DNA of 10,076 nt from the NCBI GenBank assembly GCA_032353305.1, contig JAUCNG010422465.1:1-10076 (forward strand), read 5' to 3'. The notes beneath the pieces are model-generated. The model was not told the origin of the DNA. It searched no databases and saw nothing but the letters and a program-made list of their open reading frames with translations. Position numbers and translations under genes: made by a program. Origin of the DNA: Cephalothrix spiralis (lineage: Eukaryota; Nemertea; Palaeonemertea; Archinemertea; Cephalotrichidae). Shown here in pieces: positions 1 to 10,076 of this stretch (the first letter of the stretch is position 1; each line of letters opens with the position of its first letter).

Positions 1-70
1 CATTATGTCTTTCGACATTATGGGTTTCGACATTATGGGTTTCGACATTATGTCTTTCGACATTATGGGG
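1..70. repeat. 15-bp tandem repeat, cut by the window edge
   Basis: Four and two thirds copies of a 15-bp unit occur, in two variants: CATTATGTCTTTCGA (A) and CATTATGGGTTTCGA (B). The order is A-B-B-A and then a partial B. The array starts at the first base, so it probably extends to the left. Confidence 0.95.
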
Positions 71-188
71 CGCACCCCAACACTTAATTCCTTTTCGTTT
101 GTTCGCTTCAAGAGTTCCTAGACCAAAACGAGTTCGGTGTATCTTTCGCGATTTTCGTAAAAGAAATATCCCGACATACCCTAATAAA

Positions 189-243
189 TGAGGGGCTGTA
201 TTTGCGAAATCTGGCGCGCGGTTCAGCAAATACTAGCCCCTCA
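189..243. repeat. Inverted repeat / hairpin with 17-18 nt arms
   Basis: The left arm TGAGGGGCTGTATTTGC (189-205) pairs with the right arm GCAAATACTAGCCCCTCA (226-243), with one extra base in the right arm. The 20-nt loop is GC-rich (ctggcgcgcgg). It may be the end of a transposon or a compact hairpin element. No target-site duplication was clear. Confidence 0.75.
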
Positions 244-331
244 CACATCTCGATAAATCTGCAGCCACTGGCGGAAGCCAAATGGATTCAAAATTGAATT
301 TTATTACATGACAATACAGGTGGTCTTTCGC

Positions 332-500
332 GAGATCATCGGATTAAAACCAAACCCTTTATACATCAATGGGGAGATCGTCGGATTAAAACCAAACCCT
401 TTTTACATCAAGGTTATGAGGAGATCGTCGGATTAAAACCAAACCCTTTATACATCAATGGGGAGATCGTTGGATTAAAACCAAACCCTTTATACATCAA
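332..500. repeat. Tandem array of a 38-bp unit with 89-bp higher-order period
   Basis: Four near-identical 38-bp units start at 332, 374, 421 and 463. Each begins GAGATC, contains GGATTAAAACCAAACCC and ends ACATCAA. The spacers alternate: TGGG, then GGTTATGAG, then TGGG, then a GGTAAT-type spacer. Units 1 and 3, and units 2 and 4, are therefore each 89 bp apart, a dimeric higher-order repeat. No gene overlaps it. Confidence 0.95.
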
Positions 501-509
501 GGTAATCCC

Positions 510-836
510 GACACGCCAGAAACCAAACTGTCAAAACCTGGCGATTGGATTTTCTGGATTTGGTGTATCTCTCAGTAACGTCATCATATATTTCGAAGTT
601 TATATATAGTGCCGAAGACAATAATTAAGAGATATTTCAGATCTTATTTGATCGATTATAAAATTAACTAAAAACCAACAAGCGCGGATAAAATACGGAC
701 CCTATACCTATCTTTAATACCCTCATTCCCGGGCTGAGAAAATTGCAAAAATAAGTGAAAAACATTCTACATAAGAAATCGACTGACCAAAGCCCTTCTA
801 AGAATTCGGGTTACGCATGAACAATAATATAAGATC
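510..836. other. Non-coding stretch, no recognised feature
   Basis: Moderately AT-rich sequence following the tandem array. I see no exon, RNA gene or clear repeat here. Confidence 0.5.
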
Positions 837-1231
837 GTTACCAAAGGCGAAGAAATAGGCTTAAAATACAAAGTTCATACTTTTATCGCGACGAATAAAA
901 ATATTTCAAGTGTTTCAGGGCAAAGTTCAAGTCCAAATGCCTATTATTTATTAGGATTGCCGAATACGTTAGGAAATTAAAATTTGGACTTGATTATGTT
1001 GATTTTTATAAATTTCCAAAACTAACACCATTTGAAACCAAAAAGAGAATGAACAATTTTTTTTGCGCAGATTCATTTATAAATATAGGAGCTATGATGA
1101 TTTTCCCGGAGAAAAAATAGTTAACACCAAGCTAAATTACATTAAAAATCCAGACGGTGAAATTATTCATCGCTCTAAAATTGCACTTTTAGCGGATATT
1201 CCCGGTGCAAGTTTATTTTTATCGACTTTTG
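837..1231 (+). pseudogene. Decayed coding-like sequence, frameshifted, unknown origin
   Basis: Three plus-strand open segments in different frames follow one another. The first (about 837-979) includes TKGEEIGLKYKVHTFIATNK and ends in a stop. The second (about 920-1119) includes EYVRKLKFGLDYVDFYKFPK and ends FPEKK-stop. The third (about 1070-1234) includes NTKLNYIKNPDGEIIHRSK and ends LFLSTFE-stop. Composition looks protein-like (mixed charged and aromatic residues, little simple sequence), unlike the surrounding introns. I do not recognise the family. It could be a fragment of a mobile element or an integrated viral gene, or chance open frames. Confidence 0.35.
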
Positions 1232-1628
1232 AGTGAATAGTGAGTCGAATTACATGTATTTATAAGCAACTTGAAAAAGTTATTGAAGCTCTCTATTAAA
1301 TAGACAAAATATAGGGCGCTCTCTTCATATTTATTCCAACTGGTCTAAATTTGCCATTTTTGATCGCTATAGACTGGGGGAACGCAGTTCCTTCTTGGGC
1401 AGTAAAAGGGTATAATTCCTGCCCGATCTTACTCTGGTAAACGCGAGCTTAAGATTTCATGCTATCTTACCAGCCCTCCATATTAACGTCTTGAATAATA
1501 GAGAGAAAGCTAACCGAATCCATCTCGGCATCTCGCCAAGTTCATCGCGCGCTCTTGGGGTCTCCTATACTTTGAGTAGCAAGATAAACTCTTATACAAT
1601 AATTATAAATATTTCAACAAATCTTACA

Positions 1629-1690
1629 GCGGGTGTGGCTCAGCGGTTAAGCGTTGGACTCATAATCCCAATGTCGGTGTATCGAGCACA
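1629..1690 (+). mobile_element. tRNA-like sequence, probable SINE head
   Basis: GCGGGTG (1629-1635) sits where an acceptor strand would be. It is followed by an A-box-like TGGCTCAGCGG (1636-1646) with a 3-bp D stem (GCT/AGC) and an anticodon-type arm TTGGA-CTCATAA-TCCCAA (1654-1671) whose loop has CAT at the anticodon position. A degenerate T arm (GTG-TATCGAG-CAC) follows. The 3' acceptor strand is missing and the anticodon stem has an extra C, so this is a tRNA-derived pseudogene or SINE head, not a functional tRNA. Confidence 0.6.
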
Positions 1691-1699
1691 GCAAAAGTA

Positions 1700-2150
1700 A
1701 CTTGTATTTTTTTGTTAAATGTTTAGAAATTTTCTTATTTAGGGGCCTATAAACATTTTCTGATATTCATTATTTAAAAAGAAATATATAATAACTTTAA
1801 ATAGAGTATTCGGACCTATTTAACCTATTTGAAATTTAATTTCAATTTTTGATTCGGATAACTGATCGTGACAAAAATTTTAAATTCATAATTATATATT
1901 ATAAGTTGAATATTTTCTATTTTCGGGACTATTATGATTATTATATTTATTATAAATACTGATTGTAATATATTAGATTTAAAAAAATAACATTTATTGA
2001 CAAAATTCATCACGTTTAAACTGCAACGGGATAGCTCAAAAACACACCGTACCTTCGGCTGGTCGTGATAAATTCACATCCGCAATACATATTTAGCACG
2101 GACAGTCGGGGCGCGCATTTATCAGATCTATACTACCTTTTTATTTAAAA
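1700..2150. other. Very AT-rich intron or intergenic sequence
   Basis: Mostly A/T homopolymer-rich sequence without recognisable coding potential. If the VLCAD gene continues to the left, this is part of the intron after exon 2268-2155. A short GC-richer stretch at about 2030-2120 is not recognised. Confidence 0.5.
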
Positions 2151-2154
2151 TTAC

Positions 2155-8371
<6,217 letters not shown>

Positions 8372-8399
8372 CTGAAATATGAATGTTGAATTATAATAC

Positions 8400-8870
8400 C
8401 ATATCAACAAATTAGTTATTTTTATAAGAATTGATTATCTAACCAGTAATTTTATTGCCCTTCTAAGGGCTGTTACAATTAATGAATTGGTACTTTTAAA
8501 AGTCAGTGATTTGGATTTTATGTAACCCGTCATTTTTTTGGTTTGAAGGTCAGGTGCAATCACCAACAGTGGAGTGTTGATCAAAAACATAAATCCAAAG
8601 TGTTATAATTTTTTAAATTGAATATTTAAATTTGAACATTTATGTCTCAAATTCTAAATATCGAGCCAAGCGAAGTGAGAACCATTTTTTGACAATTTTT
8701 CTATTGAAAAAGTGAACAACTTTTTATAAACTGTCACTAATTATTTTTACTAAGAAATAGTATTCCTGAGGAATTTTAGAGTGTAGGACTAGGAGTCTAC
8801 CAAAAAAGTAGATCTGAAAAGTAGTGCTGGATCCAAAAAGTAGTTCTAGAAGTTTAAAGACGATTTAAAT
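8400..8870. other. AT-rich sequence upstream of the first recognised exon
   Basis: No start exon could be identified. Three AAAAGTAG motifs occur at about 8804-8844. It may be intron or 5' flank of the VLCAD gene. Confidence 0.4.
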
Positions 8871-9100
8871 ATTCTAGCGCTAGAAATTGGTGAATCTCCA
8901 GATCCACACTTCTTAAGTTACCACCTGACCACAGTTAGAGCTAGCTTAGTCCATTTATAAGTTCTGTTTCAAAAATCCCAGCCCCTGTGGGTAATTCATA
9001 GCGACAGCTAGTGATCGAGAAAGTGTCCCCGCTTATGAAACCTAACACACCTTTGAGCGATCCTAGCGATCCCTGCTTATGAAACCTAATGCACCTATCA
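8871..9100 (+). repeat. GC-rich dispersed repeat, copy 2
   Basis: The 19-nt block at 8873-8891 is identical to 3423-3441. It is followed by GATCCAC (8901-8907), a GCCCCTGTGGG block (8981-8991), ATAGCGA and TGTCCCCGC (9024-9032), in the same order as in copy 1. The spacing between the first two blocks is about 134 bp shorter than in copy 1, indicating an internal indel. A local duplication, GCTTATGAAACCTAA at 9031 and 9075 (44-bp period), is specific to this copy. Confidence 0.75.
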
Positions 9101-9115
9101 ATGAATTTTGCCGCA

Positions 9116-9125
9116 GGGGGGGGGG
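9116..9125. repeat. Run of ten G
   Basis: A G10 homopolymer inside a GC-rich patch. Its length may be affected by sequencing error. Confidence 0.9.
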
Positions 9126-9194
9126 CCGGGAAGGCATCGGCAGCAAACGAGAGCAAACCCCGGGGCGAGGACAATTTGAAAAGCGTAAATATGC

Positions 9195-9480
9195 CACGGC
9201 TGGCGGATAGGCGGTTTTAGTCACACTTGGGTGCCGAGAGAAACCATTTGCGGGAACTTGCCCTCTGATGGTAGTTTATTAAGCATGCGAAGTAAGAAAA
9301 AAATTAACCTTGTCATTTTCGAGAAATGCGCATGCGCAGTCAAGTTTTAGGGTTGCGCATGCGCAAATCGAAAAAATTTCAACAGATTCCGGAAGAATGG
9401 GGGCATGTTTCTATCATTCTGTAATACAATTATATGACTTAAAATCAGCCGTTACAGAGTTATTGATTGGTGTGACGCCT
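9195..9480 (+). repeat. NRF1-palindrome dispersed repeat, copy C (most complete)
   Basis: The left part has CACGGC, GGCGGATAGGCGG, TTGGGTGCCGAGAGAAACC, CGGGAACTTGCCCTCTGATG and AGTAAGAAAAAA. The right part has two perfect TGCGCATGCGCA palindromes (9327-9338 and 9354-9365, 27 bp apart) joined by GTCAAGTTTTAGGGT. It then has AATCGAAAAAATTTC, AGATTCCGG, GTTTCTATC and GAGTTATTGA. It joins the left part, seen also in copy A, to the right part seen in copy B. Confidence 0.88.
9327..9365. promoter_or_regulatory. Paired NRF1-like palindromic sites (candidate)
   Basis: Two exact copies of TGCGCATGCGCA (9327-9338, 9354-9365) match the known NRF1 palindrome YGCGCAYGCGCR. NRF1 activates many nuclear genes for mitochondrial proteins in animals. 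The sites are inside a repeat and upstream of the first recognised VLCAD exon, so any regulatory role is inferred only. Confidence 0.35.
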
Positions 9481-9507
9481 GTGAACTACGTCAGGGTCGA
9501 CGATCAA

Positions 9508-9553
9508 TGCCCTCTGATGTTAGCTTATTAAAATAAGCTAACATCAGAGGGCA
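9508..9553. repeat. Perfect 22-bp palindrome with 2-nt centre
   Basis: TGCCCTCTGATGTTAGCTTA plus TT (9508-9529) is followed by AA and then its exact reverse complement (9532-9553). It lies at the inner edge of the right arm of the larger inverted repeat, so the inner end of that arm is duplicated in opposite orientation. Confidence 0.97.
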
Positions 9554-9629
9554 AGTTCCTGCTACGTTTCTCTCGGCACCCAAGTGCGACTAAAACTGCC
9601 TATCCGTCCTGAAGCCGTGATGCGTATGA

Positions 9630-10076
9630 CGGGGAAAAAAGCGCAATCCCCGCCTATAGGGGTGGGAATTCGACAATTTTATTGAATAAAGCATCATATT
9701 TGGCATGATATAAATATAAATGTCAATATATCTCGAGGGAAAAATCACTCCTATTTAAAGATAATTAATTCAATCTAAATTAGTTTTCATAAAAAATAAT
9801 AAATTGTGATAAAAGTTAAAATTTTCAAAAGTTGGCACAAATATAGCGTAAATTGGCGTTCCCCCACATCTGCGGGACATTTGAAATAAAAAAAATGCGT
9901 ATTCTCCACCCCGGGGGGTAATTCCATATGGGTTCATCCAGGCCATGCAACCCATATCCTCAGATTTCATTCAAATTTCACATGTTGATAGATGGAATAA
10001 AAAAACTTAGAAATGCAAAATATTAGGCCTGTGCTCCAAGTAGTTCCTGAGATATGACCTTTTGAAAATGGGTCGC
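9630..10076. other. Right-edge sequence, repeat remnants only
   Basis: A CCCCGCCTATAGGGGTGGGAATTC block (about 9648-9671, inverted) and CACCCCGGGGGGTAATTCC (about 9907-9925) resemble the GCCCCTRTGGG segment of the GC-rich repeat family. The remainder is AT-rich with no supported gene or exon. Confidence 0.45.

Larger units (their letters stand above)
9195..9619. repeat. Large inverted repeat: 87-88 nt arms around the NRF1-box repeat
   Basis: The arm 9195-9281 is repeated in inverted orientation at 9619-9532. Shared blocks are CACGGC, GGATAGGC, GTTTTAGTC, CACTTGGGTGCCGAGAGAAA and GGAACTTGCCCTCTGATG. About 250 bp lie between the arms. The structure fits a non-autonomous DNA transposon or a foldback arising from two opposed insertions. 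Confidence 0.85.

Noticed and set aside
332-500. CRISPR-like array
   Set aside because: The spacers are only 4-9 nt and themselves repeat, and the window is clearly animal nuclear DNA.
8941-9174. 77-codon minus-strand open frame starting MSSPRGLL, considered as a VLCAD presequence
   Set aside because: It lies largely within repeat sequence shared with 3420-3760, and I saw no donor site giving the required phase.
9770-9970. 66-codon minus-strand open frame as a possible VLCAD start exon
   Set aside because: The translation is not like a mitochondrial presequence and overlaps a block resembling the GC-rich repeat family.

Overview
This is a eukaryotic nuclear window, almost certainly from an invertebrate animal. 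The evidence is a GT-AG spliced gene with short exons in AT-rich introns, tRNA-derived SINE-like elements, and several families of short GC-richer dispersed repeats. No bacterial operon, ribosome binding site, phage module or CRISPR array is present. I cannot name the phylum from sequence alone.

The one gene I can support lies on the minus strand. Six consecutive coding exons (8371-8220, 7290-7226, 6496-6388, 5527-5433, 3285-3154, 2268-2155) join in frame with compatible phases. They encode about 223 residues of a very-long-chain acyl-CoA dehydrogenase (ACADVL/VLCAD), a mitochondrial inner-membrane flavoenzyme that starts beta-oxidation of long-chain fatty acids. The part present runs from the end of the presequence through the N-terminal helical domain into the middle beta domain. 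The start codon exon is not identifiable and the exons carrying the catalytic base lie beyond position 1, so the gene is partial at both ends.

Layout from left to right. Positions 1-70 hold a 15-bp tandem repeat cut by the window edge. Positions 189-243 form a hairpin. Positions 332-500 are a four-unit tandem array with an 89-bp higher-order period. Positions 837-1231 carry decayed, frameshifted coding-like sequence of unknown origin on the plus strand. Positions 1629-1690 are a tRNA-like SINE head. Positions 2155-3285 hold two VLCAD exons separated by an intron containing CCATGAC-motif repeats and a possible SINE. The 2147-bp intron at 5432-3286 holds a GC-rich repeat copy (about 3420-3760), a large foldback element (about 4321-4900) and a copy of an NRF1-palindrome repeat (about 5108-5270). 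Positions 5433-8371 hold four more exons, a second copy of that repeat (about 6555-6705) and a SINE with target-site duplications (7694-7960). Positions 8400-10076 are repeat-dominated, with a second GC-rich repeat copy and a third NRF1-palindrome repeat inside a large inverted repeat.

Most ATG-to-stop open frames of 60-93 codons here are chance frames in introns or repeats, and I do not annotate them as genes. I found no convincing new multi-gene system. The observations most worth checking are the repeat family carrying palindromes matching the NRF1 consensus in and near a mitochondrial gene, the foldback elements, and an odd residue in a conserved VLCAD motif.
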